NCBI RefSeq assembly: GCF_021155775.2
Contig: NC_060234.1
Location: 5,838,283 to 5,902,282, forward strand
Length of the DNA: 64,000 nucleotides
Reading direction: 5' to 3'
DNA from: Neodiprion pinetum
Lineage: Eukaryota > Arthropoda > Insecta > Hymenoptera > Diprionidae
Shown: one piece after another, positions 40,901 through 54,925 of the stretch
Layout: every line of letters starts with the position of its first letter
How positions within the stretch are numbered: the stretch's first letter is position 1
Notes under the pieces: model-generated
The model's input: the letters and a program-made list of their open reading frames with translations, nothing else
The model's database searches: none
What the model was told of the DNA's origin: nothing
Made by a program: the position numbers and the translations under genes

Positions 40901-43900
40901 ATTGTTAACCTGTATCCCCATTTAAATTATAATTATCTCTTTTCTTCACGGCTTCGCATTTACTCAAATAAAGAACATATCGTTACAAGCTGTTGGTTCT
41001 ACAGGAAGAGCCAGCGGCTTTTATTTTTTATTCCTACTCCTTTAGCGACATCTGAACTAAGATCATGGTTTAATGTTCAAAAGACTACAGTGTCGAGTCC
41101 GATTGAATTTTCCATGAAAGATGGTGAAGTGTTGAACCCTCGAAGTCAAAGGACTTGGAACGCGAGGAGGATTGCTTGGAGGTATGGTAGAAAAATCGTA
41201 GTCAGAGTTCTTGGAATGGGGATAATCTCTTTTGGAAAAATTTCGCAACCATTGCCGAAGATTGCTGTATGAGCTATTACTCATAAATTGCAACAAGTTC
41301 GCGACACTGTGGAGTACGTAGGATGCCAGGATTGCTTCTTTCATACATCTGAGGTCACGTATGAGTCGAGTGAGCGAAAAGCGCAAGTTGGTTCCGAGCC
41401 CGCGTCCGTTAAGAGCCCTTGAACGGTCTTAATACCTTTTGATTTATCTTAGCTGGGTCATGGCGTTTCGCCCCCATGCGAAGGCAGTCATATGGGCGGG
41501 CCAATCCGTTTTTAAATAACCATAACTCGTGTTTTTATGTCCGAAACAGTGTAGTTAGGCAAGTAGAGAGTCTATACTTACCCGTATTGGCCTGAGTTGC
41601 ACAAGCAACCGGAGTGTAATTAACCAAGTAATCAGTGAAAGCTTTTTCAATAGCGAAGTTGTCGGGTGCACAGATGGTGCGCGTAACAGCCGGTGTGAAA
41701 AGCCTCGAAAATTTTTTACTCTATCCAAAGCCATTATCCGCCGCAAGCTCGAAATTCGCATCAATCTCGAACCTTCTTACCTACTCCTATTATTTAAAAG
41801 GTACCTTACACGTAATGCACTCCCATGCTCCCCGTCCGTGGAAGCAAGGCTTGAACCAACCGCATGATTTAAACTTATTGGGTGCCACAGTCGTGCATTT
41901 ATGCACGCGCGCAAGTTCCCGCAGCCCCGAGATATTTATACTTGTATAAATGTGCGTGTGTGAGACTCGGCAGGATACGCAGACACAGTGCACCGGCTGT
42001 TTTACACCAATCAGCCGGTGCCTCGGTATTAAAGTAGCGAGCTATTAAGCCGAGTCGTCCTGCACCATGTACGCCCGGCTTCGTACAATTCCAACGTGTA
42101 TCCGTTCTTCCCTGAGCTTTGAACTTTCCCGGCAGCTGGGTGTTCAGGATGTGCCGTATACCATGCATTCGCCGCCCCGTCGAGGAGAACCTCCTCGAAT
42201 AGCGTCCTAAACACCGTAAGAGCTCCTCGGTAGTCGAGTGCTCGAGTCGAGCAGAGCGTGCGGCCACACAAATGTGAAACGAGCATGCGGAGTCGTGATA
42301 CGCACGAACGTTCGCCACTTCTTGTAACAGACGTTGGCAACAGCAGCGGAATGGATAAACCAAGAAATTGACATTATATTCAATATATTATTGAACATCG
42401 CTCTGTCATATTGATGGATAAGGTTGTTTTGCGCCCGCAACTGCATCGTCGATCCGTGCAGCAATATTTCAGTAGCTGATCGTCTGTCAGGGGAAATCTA
42501 TTCCTCGCTTTCTTCAACCTCGGGTATATATCTACACAGCTGTTTGCAGCGTTAGCGGTAGCAGAAGCAGCAGCACCGATAGTTGTTCAGAAAACGTGAT
42601 CACAGATCGCGATAAATCAATTAACGACTTTCCGTCGCGTGATATTTGCCCCACGAGCGATTCCGCGGACCAGCCACAAGCGATTTGTCGAATCGTAACG
42701 AGCGGGAGACCTCGGGTCTGTGCAGCCTGCAGTTCACAACGCAACGGCCAGCTCTGGCCGAAAGTTCGTCAGGCGAATGGAATCCGGCTGATTAATTGTC
42801 CCGTTATGAATTATTCAGATGACCGAACGGTGACCAATTCTTATCCGTCATTTTCAACAAAGGGTATACCATCTTCATTGTCGATTCCGGAACCATGGCC
42901 TCGTGACCTTGCCATTGAACCGTGCGATCAAGTCTGGAGTATGGAGCTGGTTTGGGAGCAATGTCCATTTTCGTACGAATTAACGATGGAACGGGGCCGA
43001 ATGCCCATGACGAAATGGTTCTCCAAACGTGCAGGAGTCGTGTAGCCATTACGGAATGGAAGCTAGAACATTCAAGTGTCGTTTATTTTATTCGGAAGAC
43101 ATTCGGCCTCGTGTTGCCCGGCGTGTAGCAGGAGCTCTCCTGCCAAGCTACGGCATTGTTCTAGGCGCCCCATGATGGACGACAGTCATTTGTTATATGG
43201 CCACTCGCGGGCATATATCACGCAAGAAGCCTACTCCACACAAAATGCTCTTTTAGTTACCCACTGTGGCCGCGTTGCTTGGATCATGCTTCGTAGTCAC
43301 CGTACATGCCTCCTTCTTCTTCTTCTCCTCCTCATCCTCCTCTTCGTCCCATTTTTTGACCCGGTAATATCCTATTTAGAATTTTACACGTCTGTCGCGT
43401 CACCTTCGTGGCTTGCTTGGAGTCGCGGAGCTGCGAATTCAGCACCCAGCTTGACGTGCTCCGCAGGTAGGTAATATTCGCGAGGTGAACACGTTCGGGT
43501 TCAGAGTTGAGCAAAAGCGAGATGTGAACTGCGAGGGGTAGGTTGAGCTGTTAAAATAATATTAAGAGAGTAAGTTAAGTGAGTATGGCAACCTCGATAG
43601 CTTCATTCTCCCGCACTTCGTCCTCTTCTTCACGTTCTTCTTCTTTCCTCGTTTTTTTCTTTTTTTCTTACCCGCTTGCGTTGAGTAAGTCGAGTCAAGC
43701 CAGTCTACTTATTTCAAGGAGGCCCAGAGGCGCATATAAATAAGTTAGCCTTTGAACTTGAACGCCGTGCACACACACACACGCACACATACCCACCGCT
43801 CATCCTGAAAACAAACAAAACCAGCAATTTGGTCGTTAGTTCGGCTCGCAACACGCAGTGATAAGTTCATCCTAACGAACGATCTTCCATACGCCCAATT

Positions 43901-44713
43901 ATACCTCCTGATCCTGACGTGAAATTCGTTCTAACAGGTATGTTTCAGGGTAATTGAACCGCGAGTGGTAACGGATGATCAAATATGACGTACCCGTTCA
44001 ATCTGGCCTAGTCGTGGAGGCCAAGCTTATAGGATCGCTCTCGAGTGACGCGTTCTTCCGGTTCTCACCGACCTAATCAGGGTCTTTCCTTAATCCTAAT
44101 AAATCGAATCCGTAACCGTCGTGATCTCGGTCACCCGTCGAATGGGAGAATAAAAAGCTCTTGCCAGGTGCCCAGTGCGACAGCGAGGAAGAGGACGTCA
44201 CCGTCCCGTGGTAGACGTCATTAGAGGATGAAAGACGTGACAAATGACGAACGTCGTGGACTGAATGCGGAAAGGCGCCCCATAACGCCGCCGCCCGTTT
44301 GTTTGTGGTCACATTGTTGTGACGTTGCGACGGTGCAGGACTGTGATCTTCTCCTCCTCGTTGGAGACTGCCTGTGAGAATGGCCTCAAGATTCAAAATC
44401 ATTCGGCATGGATCCTCGGGGCGTCCGTCGGGTTGTTTTGACTTCTGACGCACGGTTGACGAGCGATTGTCCTTTTCAAGTGTGTTCGTTTTATTATTAT
44501 AACCGCTATTTCTCCGCGGTTCGCTTTTCAGAACTACCCCAAGGGATTTCCTCCTGCCCAAAGTGACACGCACGCACATCGCACCATGAGAACGTTGCAA
44601 ATCGCGTTTAATCAATCACTCCCATGATCGACCGAATTAACGAGGTACCATCCCCGTCCATTCCCCAATACTCGCCATTCGAGTGCACCTCGGGACAAAC
44701 GATCAGTTCCACC
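37963..44713. other. Long stretch without a recognised gene; GC-rich islands
   Basis: A GC- and CpG-rich island at about 38820-39990 has overlapping open frames on both strands, the longest 165 codons from an ATG at 38968. It also has splice-like donors: CAG/GTAAGC on the minus strand after 39137 and GAG/GTGAAC on the plus strand near 39461. No domain is recognisable. Further mixed-composition parts at 41900-43480 and 44070-44620 hold frames of 130-180 codons, again unlike anything known. The size of these frames is within chance expectation. Confidence 0.35.
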
Positions 44714-45141
44714 CACTGAGAGAAATTTTCAGTTTCGGTTACCGCTCAGTCCTTAACTATTTTCATTTTTTACCACAATCAAAAAATATAGTTCTAGGTA
44801 GAAAATGAAAATTAGTTTTCTAGTTGTTACCAGAAAGTCTGGTATCCGTTACTATTCTTTCTCGTTACGATCAATGTTTCTAGATTTTCTTGCAGCTGTT
44901 GCAAAAATTTAATGCTCGTGCAAGAATAAATTGACGTTAAAGCCTTATTTAACTAAAAAAGTCGAGTACACCTCACAGACTGATTTTGCGTTGCAATTAC
45001 CAGAAAAGGATCGACGATAGCGCAAAATGGTTAGGCGTACCTCGTTTTTCGTAATTTCAACAATATGCAAACAATTTTTTTAACGATACCTGTTTTACTG
45101 AATCTTCCTAGTTACTGTAACAAATGAAATTTTTCTCAATA
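44714..45141 (+). mobile_element. MITE-like family A copy 5 (full length)
   Basis: Starts CACTGAGAGAAATTTT and ends AATTTTTCTCAAT, where the last bases have drifted from the CTCAGTG consensus. It is collinear with the family over about 428 bp. Confidence 0.88.
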
Positions 45142-46064
45142 CCAAAGCAACTTATTTTCCTAACCATAAGTCTTGAATAAAAGCCCATCACTCGGAGTCC
45201 TGATTAATTTCCAAACAATCAGCCGTACTACTGAAATCACAGCGATCGCAACACTGTTTGCTCAAGGATCGAACAATCGGCCGTAATTCGTACATCCTTC
45301 CCATCGGAATCACCAACGCGTCTCGATTCACAGACAGTGTTGGGATTTGATCCCGCAGCTTGGCGTTGGTGCTAAAAACGCGGACCACACGGGAGCCCGG
45401 ATTTATTGAATTGCCGTCTCAATCTGCCGACATTTTGCAATCACATTGGAGGGACTGGCGCCCATACGGTTGCGGCATCGGGCCCCGAAGAGACCGCTGG
45501 GCCCGTGACTTCCCACGTCGGCTTGGCGGCTTAAGGGCGGATGTGGCCGAGATCCATGTAAACATAGCCGGGTGCTAATCGTTCACGTTTTCGCCATAAG
45601 GTCTGATTCACTGCCAACGGGAGTTTCTTTACGGCATTGTTCCCGTCCCGAGTAACCGAGGGATCGCTATCTTAACTAGCCTCGTGTCTGCTGGTAGCTA
45701 GAAGATGTTCCGTTGTTTCACCAGGACTGGCATACCCGCTCTCAGTTACACTCTGGAGCCCGTTCGAACGGTTGGGTTGTAAACTAAACGCTGCCCAGAG
45801 CAACTCAGAAAATGTTAGATCGAGTCGCGATAGCTGGTAGCCAAGGTGTGAACTGATGGCTCGTCGAGGAGACGCGAGGAATCGATGCTCTAAACTCACT
45901 ACTCTATACCCGACACGTAACACACACACACAACCACTTCCACCGCATCTTCTCGTTTTCTCTCTGATTTGCCGTATGTATGTACCTACCTGCGTGCACC
46001 GCACTGACTTCCAGCTGTTGCTTTGCACTCCTGCATTTCCCGTTCCTCAAAGCACTTATCACAG
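45142..46064. other. Non-coding stretch, nothing supported
   Basis: GC-balanced DNA with open frames of up to 118 codons that overlap on both strands. No motif was recognised. Confidence 0.45.
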
Positions 46065-46116
46065 CTTCTTCTTCTTCTTCTTCTTCTTCTTCTTCTTCTT
46101 CTTCTTCTTCTTCTTC
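46065..46116. repeat. (TTC)n microsatellite
   Basis: About 17 uninterrupted TTC units. It generates fortuitous poly-Ser, poly-Phe or poly-Glu frames depending on strand and phase. Confidence 0.97.
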
Positions 46117-48130
46117 ATCCACTTCCACGACTTCTTCTTTTGCTTCATATTTCCGTACATTTCAACTAATTAGTCTCGCCAGCAGAAGATCTCCGGCTGT
46201 TTTCACACTTTGTTTTTTTTTTCGTTTTCTTTCGCAATTCATGTTCTGATAACGCCGCGCCTTATGGGCTCCGATCTTCAAACTAGTCTCGGCTGTCTCT
46301 TCTTGTTCTCGAGCGTATGCAATGTATACGCTATATAATACTAATAGTAAAATATCTAACGCTCGTTCCTTTCTTACCGAGCTAAGTAGACTTTAATACG
46401 ACGTTGTCCGCGCTTCATTCCACTTCTCCTACGTACGAATAGATGGATGGTCCATGGACTGACGGACATCAAAGGCGAACAGACGGACGACGTCCGGATC
46501 ACGTTCACCGGTAAGGCCAGTTTCCTGAATACCTGCGAAGAAGTTGAGCGGACCCTGTGTCTGATCGTCGGTCCTTACGAGCTTTTAACCGTGAATTATC
46601 AGGGCTGTTTGTTGACTCAACAACAAAACAAGCCCAGTGAAAACGGAAGATAGATGGCCGCTGAACGTCAATCGATTGAGATCGATACTCTCCGTATATC
46701 CGCGTTGAGTCCGGTGTCCCATTCGTGTCTCGTTGTTCGTCAATTTTCGCCTTTCAACACTTTGCGCGGCTTATGGTGATATAAAAAAAGCTTAATGCGC
46801 TTGGCATGATGGAAAGCCTGCAGTGCAAACACCATCAGGAATGGAGATTGATCTGACTCATAATTTGAATCGTGGGTTATCCGTGAAGTGGTAACGCAAT
46901 CTTTCATTTTTTCATAAACTTTCGGTGGAAGTGGTTGACCTTGATTTAGGATCAAGACTCCATGGGCTTCCTATATCCGCAACGTAACTTGAATTAGAGC
47001 AAGAATTTCCTGCCTCTTGAGATTCGCACGTTTAGGTGCGTGCGATCAAGGCGAACGTAAAGACGGGCACGAGAACAAAATGAAAAGAGTTTCCTGAACT
47101 GGCATGTGACGCTGGTTACGCGAAACAGAAGGCAAGGTACCGTTCGCTTTCCACGAAACAAAATTGGGACCTTCACGCAAGACACGACATGATAATCGTA
47201 AATCAAGGTAGACTCGAGGCGATTTCAGTAGCTGGAAAAGGGTTGTAAACAAATTGTAACAAATTGTTGCGACCGCTAGAAGTTACCGTTAACCAAACGT
47301 CCCTCCACCCAAATCGAAGTGAGCGGATCGGGCCAGGCAATATAGGGTAAAAGACAGAGAGAGAGAGAGAAAAAGAGAGCCCTAAATAACTGGGTGCACA
47401 TGTGCATACATAATGGAATTAGTGTCACAAAGTGAATTTACTGCCTCTGCACGTTGCATGGTTCGAAACTATTGCCGTACCGCCACAGTGCTTAACCATT
47501 ACGGTTCATAAGCACTGGCGGTAAATCCGAAAGTGTTCAAGCAGCGTGACAATGGGGTTGACATGGACGACACGACCGCGGAGAACAAGAAACCGCAGTC
47601 AGTGACTGGTGGGCGGAGCAGGCCCTCTCGGACTTGCTGGAGTACTGTAATTTTTCGGTATATTTGCCAGTACCGAGGATAATCCCATTTGGGCGGTTGG
47701 AAAAATCAGGGAATTTGTGCCCCTTTTCGAATACAGATAACATTCCGTTTCCGCTTTGAGACCCGGAAAACCGGTCCACCGATCCCAGGAGAGGCAATTC
47801 CAAAGGCGAAACCTTCCGTGCACTGCTGTTTGGATGGATGATATTCTTCCTCTGTTCATGGACGACGGACTGGCCGAGGATTCTTTCGGGGGCGGTAATC
47901 TTACTGTACCAAATAATGACAAACGAAACGGGCACGAATAATGGACGGCTAATCGTTCACTGGCGATGAAAAACTTCAAGTTTTTAAACCGCTGGACAGA
48001 CCGAACTATAAGACCGGATGAGGCGTAACTTTTGTATCTTGTGACGATAATACGTAATTTTAAAAGTTTGCGCTAAACTTGACCCATCATGATAGCTGAT
48101 GTTGACTAGCTGCGTCACACAGCCACCTTG
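46117..48130. other. Non-coding stretch, nothing supported
   Basis: Overlapping open frames of up to 132 codons (47537-47979, minus) show no known motif. An AG-rich run lies near 47357-47377. Confidence 0.45.
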
Positions 48131-48557
48131 CGCTCAGAGAAATTTTTAGATCCGGTTACCGCTCAGTCCTTGATTATTTTCATTTTTTACCACAATCGAA
48201 AAATATAGGTCTAGGTAGAAAATGAAAATTAGTTTTATAGCTGTTACCGGAAAGTCTGGTATCCGTTACTATTCTTTCTCATTACGATCACTGTTGCTAT
48301 ATTTTCTTGTGATGTTGCGAAAATTTAATGCTCGTGCAAAGATAAATTGACGTTAAAGCCTTATTTAACTAAAAAAGTAGAGTAAGCCGAACAAACTGAT
48401 TTTGCGTTGCAATTATCAAAAAAGAATCGACGATAGCGCAAAATGGTTACGTGTACCTCGGTTTTCGTAATTCCAACGATATTCAAACAGTTTTTTTAAC
48501 GATATCTGTTTTACTGAAATTTTCTAATCACCGTGAGAAATGAAATTTTTCTCAGTG
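48131..48557 (+). mobile_element. MITE-like family A copy 6 (full length)
   Basis: The left end reads CGCTCAGAGAAATTTTTAG (drifted) and the right end AATTTTTCTCAGTG. Its 427 bp are collinear with copies 1, 5 and 9. Confidence 0.88.
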
Positions 48558-51500
48558 CGATTCAGATGTCAGGCGGGAGAAAAGGCCGAAAATACGAAAC
48601 AATCTACGAGAAGACGCCTGATTACACACACCAATTTCGTTTCCTTGTAGCACTGGAAAATTCGATAGGTCATTTCTATAATTTGAAACTAATTTCCATG
48701 CTAATCTATCTAAACGAACATCATACGTAAGGAACGGTCTGACGAGACGCACATCGGAAAGAAAACTATTAGTGGATTTTACATCGATAACGGAATCTGT
48801 TGGGTTAAACTACATGGATAAGTGATAAAACCGTTAATGTAATAACAAAAAACCATTGAGAATGATTGGAAATTGACAACCAAATTAAAATATAAAAAAC
48901 AATTGATACAAAGGAATTAATTAATTAACTATAAGGCGTATTTTACTTTCTGTATGATTGCGTGCACGAATGTATGAGCGTGTGATTTTAGCTGTAATGA
49001 TATAGATTATCTAATGTCGATATATTTATATGATCAGAGAGTTAGAGAAGCGAAATTCAATGGAATGAATGATTAAAAGATTTCTATCGTTATTTATATT
49101 TTATTTATTCAATTCAACGTCAGATGTAACTGTCGTATTTATCATCGTTCTTCTTTTTTTTTTTTTAATGTCCGTGCATTTTATTATGTAATCTCTCGAT
49201 CATCTGATTCTGTTGTGTTCTGAGTGATGATTTTTTATGAATTATTAATTTTAATTATAAATGTATAATTACAATTTTGAAAAATCCTTGATTTTAAACT
49301 GCAGTATTTTGAGTAAGGATTTATTGCATCGAAGAGTTTCGAACTTCGTCGTTATCGGACGATGGATAAACTTATGAGATTAAGAAAAGGCGTGCAGAAT
49401 CGTTGCAAGCATGTTGTGGTCCGAAAGACCAGTAATGCATTTAGGTAGCACGCGCTAATGTTATGTTTTAATCCTATGCTTAGCCTTAATCTCGAGGCAA
49501 TATTGAAAATCCGTTATTGAAAACGAATAGAACAGTGTTATTCCGAAAATCCAGGTTTAACTAGATCACAGAAAGCAGCCTACAGGTTGAAAAGGCCGAA
49601 CCAGCCAAAGGTAAAGCTGGATTAACCTTAATCGTCAGGATTAGCTTCGGGCACGTTGGACAGAATCACAGGGTGGCCTTGGGCTTGGCCGACTGAATAC
49701 AAAAGCAACGTATCTCTAAAGGGTTAAGCAAACCCGGAAGACCCGATTCGCAACTAAAACCTCCTCGGCACAATCGGTGTGTCGATGCATGATAGCAGCT
49801 TAAGTGCTCGGCTTGGGAGTCCTGCGATTCCGCAATGAATGAATTTCTCACTTTCTCAACCCTTTCGCGCCTTCACCCGGCATAAGCTCAGCCCCTGAAA
49901 GCACCGTCTCCTTGGCTCTACCTGCCGTCCCTTCATGGTTTATAATTTATGACCTGCCATTTTGTCGAGTATGGCAATAGCACGGCTGTGGCTGACTGAA
50001 GTACGCGGCAATATACCGTCTCTGGAAAGGACTGTAAATTATACCAACCATCGGCTCTTCACCGCATCGCGCATCGGCAGGAATTAAGCGTTAGTTCGAC
50101 GCGCGTCGAGCTTCCGCCCTCGAATCGCGACGCGATTGCCTTGCCTTGCATCAAGTGCCGCCGATAATTACTCACCGCGCTGCGCAATCTGCGCAACCGC
50201 GAGCTTGCGGAATGCGATTTCCTACGACTGACAACCGGCGAACTCTCATGAGTTATTGTGAATTTGCGAATGACGCGCGCTATGTGTGTAATCACTAATT
50301 ACCCATATCGGCTTATCGGCTTCGCATCTCCGTTTCGTTTAACGCCTCTGTGGAAGTCACTGATAATCCCTGATTACCCGGCGCCCGTCTCATTCCCGGC
50401 TTCTAATTAACCCGCTTCGTTTCCCTCTATCTCTATCTCTCTGCCTCTCTGTCGCTATCTAGGAATTTTTCCATCGCATCTCACTCGCCGCTGCTGGATT
50501 ACTGGATGGGTTGACTACTGTAATAAACCAGCTGATGTAAGCTGCTCTCGCACTATAACGCTGCTTTACGAGCCCAACTCGATATTTATTGCTTGTTTAC
50601 TTACTTAGTAGACGCCATGCTTCGAGATCCGCACTCTCAGGTCGTGCGATATACCGCGATGATTTCCAACGCTGGTAAATTACCAAATTTTATCAACCCA
50701 TCCATCGTCCATATTAAAAGATTCGATTTCACAAATTCATCACGATTATTTAATTCGTTGCAATTAATATATTTTCGCTATTTATTTTCACGACTAATAA
50801 TAAACGATCAAAATTTTTTTTCTCTCGCCATTTTATTACAGAGTTTTGTTTAATAATTTCACGGTTCTTGTTGCCGGATAATTCTCCCATTCGTTTGTTC
50901 AAATTTCGAGAAAATTTATCCACTCCAATATTAATTTTAAAGCCAATGCTTGCCAGCTCGCTGAAAAATTATTTAAAAAATTTATTTCGACGTTTTGATG
51001 GGTAATAAATTGAAATTTAATAAAGGTTATAGATCGATTCCGCAAACAATTCCAAAATTTCATTTTATCCTTCTGAGAAATCATTACAGTCCCCAAAAGT
51101 TGCAAATTCCATAATCGAAGACTGTTTAAAATTACAGATTCATTCCTACGTCGGTTTGATAAATATTTCCACGATGAAGGCAAAATCGTTAATTACTGCA
51201 ATTAAGTTGCCAGTTTACAAGTGACTACTGCAGAAAATGATCGAGTCCTTGGGTGTTATTTTTAGAGAAACCCATGATCCACATACGCGTTAACGACTTT
51301 TGGTCTTTCGATTGAACGCGATAGCGCCATGCAGCGTGAGCCATGGGCGAACATTACGACATGTCAAAGTTTTAACGACGTGGCTTGTGGTAGAACTGTA
51401 AAATTCTTCGAGGACACTCGGGAGGTGGTTATTTTACACGGAGCGACGAGATCCGGTCGAGGTGAAAAAACACAGGCGTTCAGTTTTTAAAAACGTCGTT

Positions 51501-51617
51501 AAACCACGCAGGAAGCGCGGTAATTTACGAGACGACCAGCGAAGGAAACTGGGCCGAGTACCCAACGAAATTTACTCGCTTTGCAATCTTCCTGGGCAGC
51601 AGTCGCCTTTTTCTTTG
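48558..51617. other. Non-coding stretch, nothing supported
   Basis: AT-rich from 48780 to 49560, then mixed with a CpG-rich piece near 50050-50230. No gene, RNA or repeat was recognised. Confidence 0.45.
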
Positions 51618-51987
51618 CACTGAGAAAAATTTCATTTGTTACAGTAACTAGAAAAATCAGTAAAACAGGTATCGTTGAAAAAACTGTTCAAATATTGTTG
51701 GAATTGCGAAAAACGAGGTACGCGTAAACATTTTGACTACTTTTTCAGTTAAATAAGGCTTTAACGTCAATTTATTCTTGCACTAGCATTAAATTTTCGC
51801 AACAGTTGCAAGAAAATCTAGTAACAGTGATAGTAATGAGAAAAAATAGTAACGGATACTAGACTTTCAGATAACAGATAGAAAACTAATTTTCATTTTA
51901 TACCTAGAATTACATTTTTCGATTGTGGTAAAAAATGAAAGTAGTTAAGGACTGAGCGGTAACCGGAACTATAAATTTCTCTCAGTG
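51618..51987 (-). mobile_element. MITE-like family A copy 7 (internally deleted)
   Basis: Both terminal repeats are present (CACTGAGAAAAATTT and AATTTCTCTCAGTG). About 60 bp of the centre are missing, at a different place from copies 2 and 4. Confidence 0.87.
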
Positions 51988-52560
51988 TGCGAATATGTAT
52001 GCACATATGAATGTGTCTAATGTATAAATGGTACATAAAAGCCGATGAATACAGTATCGTTGCTAGAATTTCATCGAAAATGGCTCCCAAGATAGTCGCG
52101 CAAAGGACGAGGGTGAGGCAACTCCCTCAATATTTTGACTAGGTTGCCAACAAGGTTTCATTGAGGATGATCGGTGGCGCGTGACGCCATTCATTCCGCG
52201 CTGTTCTCCACCCTGCAAAGATTTATCGAGCCTCGTTGTTGCTCAACTGTGTCCGTGCGAGTTGAACGACTCCGCGCTCTTTCAATGCGGTTAGATTTGT
52301 GGCTTCTTGCAGTTTTGTCACCATTGTCACAGCCCGGGAAGACTCTTCCGATAATTAATCGCCGTCATCGGGGATTATTATTACTCCAACTTTCATCATG
52401 TGTGCTCAGATATACCCAATGCAACGCCTTGTGATCGTGCAATGGACTCGGCACAGCTGCGCTGTAACACAGGATCGAGGACCCAGAAGTTTCCTACCGA
52501 ACAAGTCCTTTTTCCTTCACGTTTTTTCTTGGATTAGGTGTATTTTTTTACTGATATTTA
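51988..52560. other. Non-coding interval, nothing supported
   Basis: Short unremarkable segment between family A copies 7 and 8. No gene signal was found. Confidence 0.45.
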
Positions 52561-52652
52561 CACTGAGAAAAATTTTATTTGTTAAGGTAACCAAAAAAAA
52601 ATCCAGCAAAACAGGTATCGTTAAAAAAGACTGTTTGAATATTGTTGGAATT
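52561..52652 (-). mobile_element. MITE-like family A copy 8 (one end only)
   Basis: Only the first ~92 bp are present, from CACTGAGAAAAATTTTA to the ATATTGTTGGAATTA block. The remainder is replaced by unrelated AT-rich DNA. Confidence 0.75.
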
Positions 52653-54489
52653 ATCTTTTTTTCGAGGTCTGGAAGTTATTTTAAATTTGGTAAATCGGAA
52701 TACAGTGTTGAGAAGTTAAAATATTTTGAAACTTCAACTCTTCAAAATTATTCTAAAAGGGAAATATTACAGTGATTTGTATTTCAACACTCGCGTCGAT
52801 AATTTTCGGTAGAATATCAAAACGTAAAATTGTGTAAAGGAGACTACGAGTTGAATAACCAAAATCGAAGAAAGAAAGAAAAAAATTAAAAATTAAAACT
52901 AATCGAAAGTTGTTTAAAAATTATTATTTTCATTCGCTTCGTTAGAGGTAAGTAACAAGTATCGATTTCCGTTCAAACGCAAGCTTTTCAATCTAGACAC
53001 AAACACATTTTTTCAAAAATCAAATACTCCAAATCTCCTATAGTTACGATTAATCGAGACCAAAGGTGACGTTAACTTTAAAATTCTCCCACAATCCACA
53101 GGCTGCCAAAATCTTCGAGACTCTTTCACTGATCGATTTCTTGTCCAAATGATTTCACTATTTGATCTTTCTACAGGATTCCGATCACAGGATAATTTAG
53201 TGATCGTTGAACTACGATTCTCGCAATCATCATTCTCAAAGAGATTTTTATTTCTTCTTTAAAGCTGCAATTCGGTATTCCTGATAGTGTGAACATTTGT
53301 ACAAGCAGCGAACATAAATTGTAACGATTATTGATATTTACATAATTATGTCTGAATCGATCAATGAACATTTCCCCTAGATTGTCAACTTCGTCGGCAA
53401 TAAATCCCCCTCCCCAATACAGAGAACGTCGTGATTTATTTGTTTCGACTCCCGTGTCCAAAGTCAACAAACGTTCAAACGGATCTTCGTGACCGCAGAA
53501 GCATCATCAGCTGCGTAACGAATGTAAGCATGTCAGTTAACCCTTGGTTGACCAAAATTTAAAGGCATGACAGTATGATACAAGAACGGGTTCCATAGCG
53601 ATCGGCTTTCGTCCGGCGGTCAGAAACAATGAACGAGGGGTGTGGCAGGGATCGGAACCCCCAAAGGACCCGGGGTCCCCGGTCCTAAAGTTAAATTTCA
53701 CGCAGTGCGGTCAATGGCCCGGAACGACATGCACGACTCGGGGTGAAGCGACACGACCGAGTCCGACTGCTTTATCGACGTCGTTCATTTGCGGTTTGCT
53801 ACAAACTACCTTTATAAACGATCAGGATGGAAGACCGAAGCGTCGAGGACGAAGGGTTGGTCCTGAAAATCCTCCGGAGTCCCGCGGGAAGAAGTCCAAA
53901 GCACTGGGACTCGTTGCGTGGCACAGAAGCGTAGAGTACCTGAGATCCCTTGACCCACGGTAATTAAATACCCGGCTACGGGGTCGGAGGGCAGAAATTT
54001 ATCGACGTAGCCGGTGCCGAGATTTGATATTAAATTTCAGATAGTCCGATCAACCAGGACTGCGGGGAACCAGGTGCACCTTGTGTATTTGGTTTCAATC
54101 GGATTGCTGAATCGAGTGTACGTGATGGGATCGTGTAAACGGCGAGGTTCGCGGCATCCTTACCACATCCCAAAGACTGGACCTCGATCCTTCACGTATA
54201 CTAGTGCCTGTACCTACCCTGACTTCGACTTTGTGTCAGCCTTGTTCATTTCTAATAAACCAGCTCCGCGTCTGAGGCAGGTAATTATATTTGATTTGTG
54301 ACGCAATGGAGCGTGGTTCGTACGGCTAGACGCTTGTGCAGCCTATCCTCGATGATCCTTATACTCGTCGAACGTTTTTGATTTACCGACTTCGTTAGGG
54401 TGATCTTCTCACAGACGCTGGGCGGCAGAACGTGGCGTGGAACTGGGGCAGTATGAGGTGGCTTCGTGAAAACCCCGAAGAATAAGAGT
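52653..54489. other. Non-coding stretch, nothing supported
   Basis: AT-rich to about 53500, then GC-richer with open frames of up to 107 codons. No motif or RNA structure was recognised. Confidence 0.45.
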
Positions 54490-54515
54490 AAGAAGAAGAA
54501 GAAGAAGAAGAAGAA
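54490..54515. repeat. (AAG)n microsatellite
   Basis: About eight AAG units. Confidence 0.9.
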
Positions 54516-54925
54516 CGAGACGAAGGATGAAGATTCGTTCTGGTGAACGGTACGCGAAACCGAACCCTGGATCAATGACGCGTGCACTTTTTACCGATCC
54601 TCTTCTCCCCTTGCGATTCTAAAAACTATTTCAACCATCCGATCCACTTGAGCTGTACCGATCCTCCTGACCGCAGAGAGTCTCATTAACGTCATTGAAC
54701 GATTGTCCACGGTTTCGATTTTCCAAGTGATACCTTTTGCCACGGTGAAACCCTGACGCCTAAGCCTATCGAACGACCGGGGACCCATGAATGATCCCGG
54801 AACAAATTGACAGATGTCGAAGTCTCGTTAGAGGTTGTTTAAGCCAATGGTTTTGTCACCGATCATGTCGCTTCGATATATATGGGCTACAAATAAACCG
54901 GGGTGAATCACGGTGATCCATTGCG

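Noticed and set aside
44073..44615. 180-codon open frame on the minus strand
   Set aside because: It opens without an ATG, shows no recognisable motif, and its length is within chance expectation.
45904..46128. Frames with long Glu, Ser or Phe runs
   Set aside because: They are produced by the TTC microsatellite in different phases.
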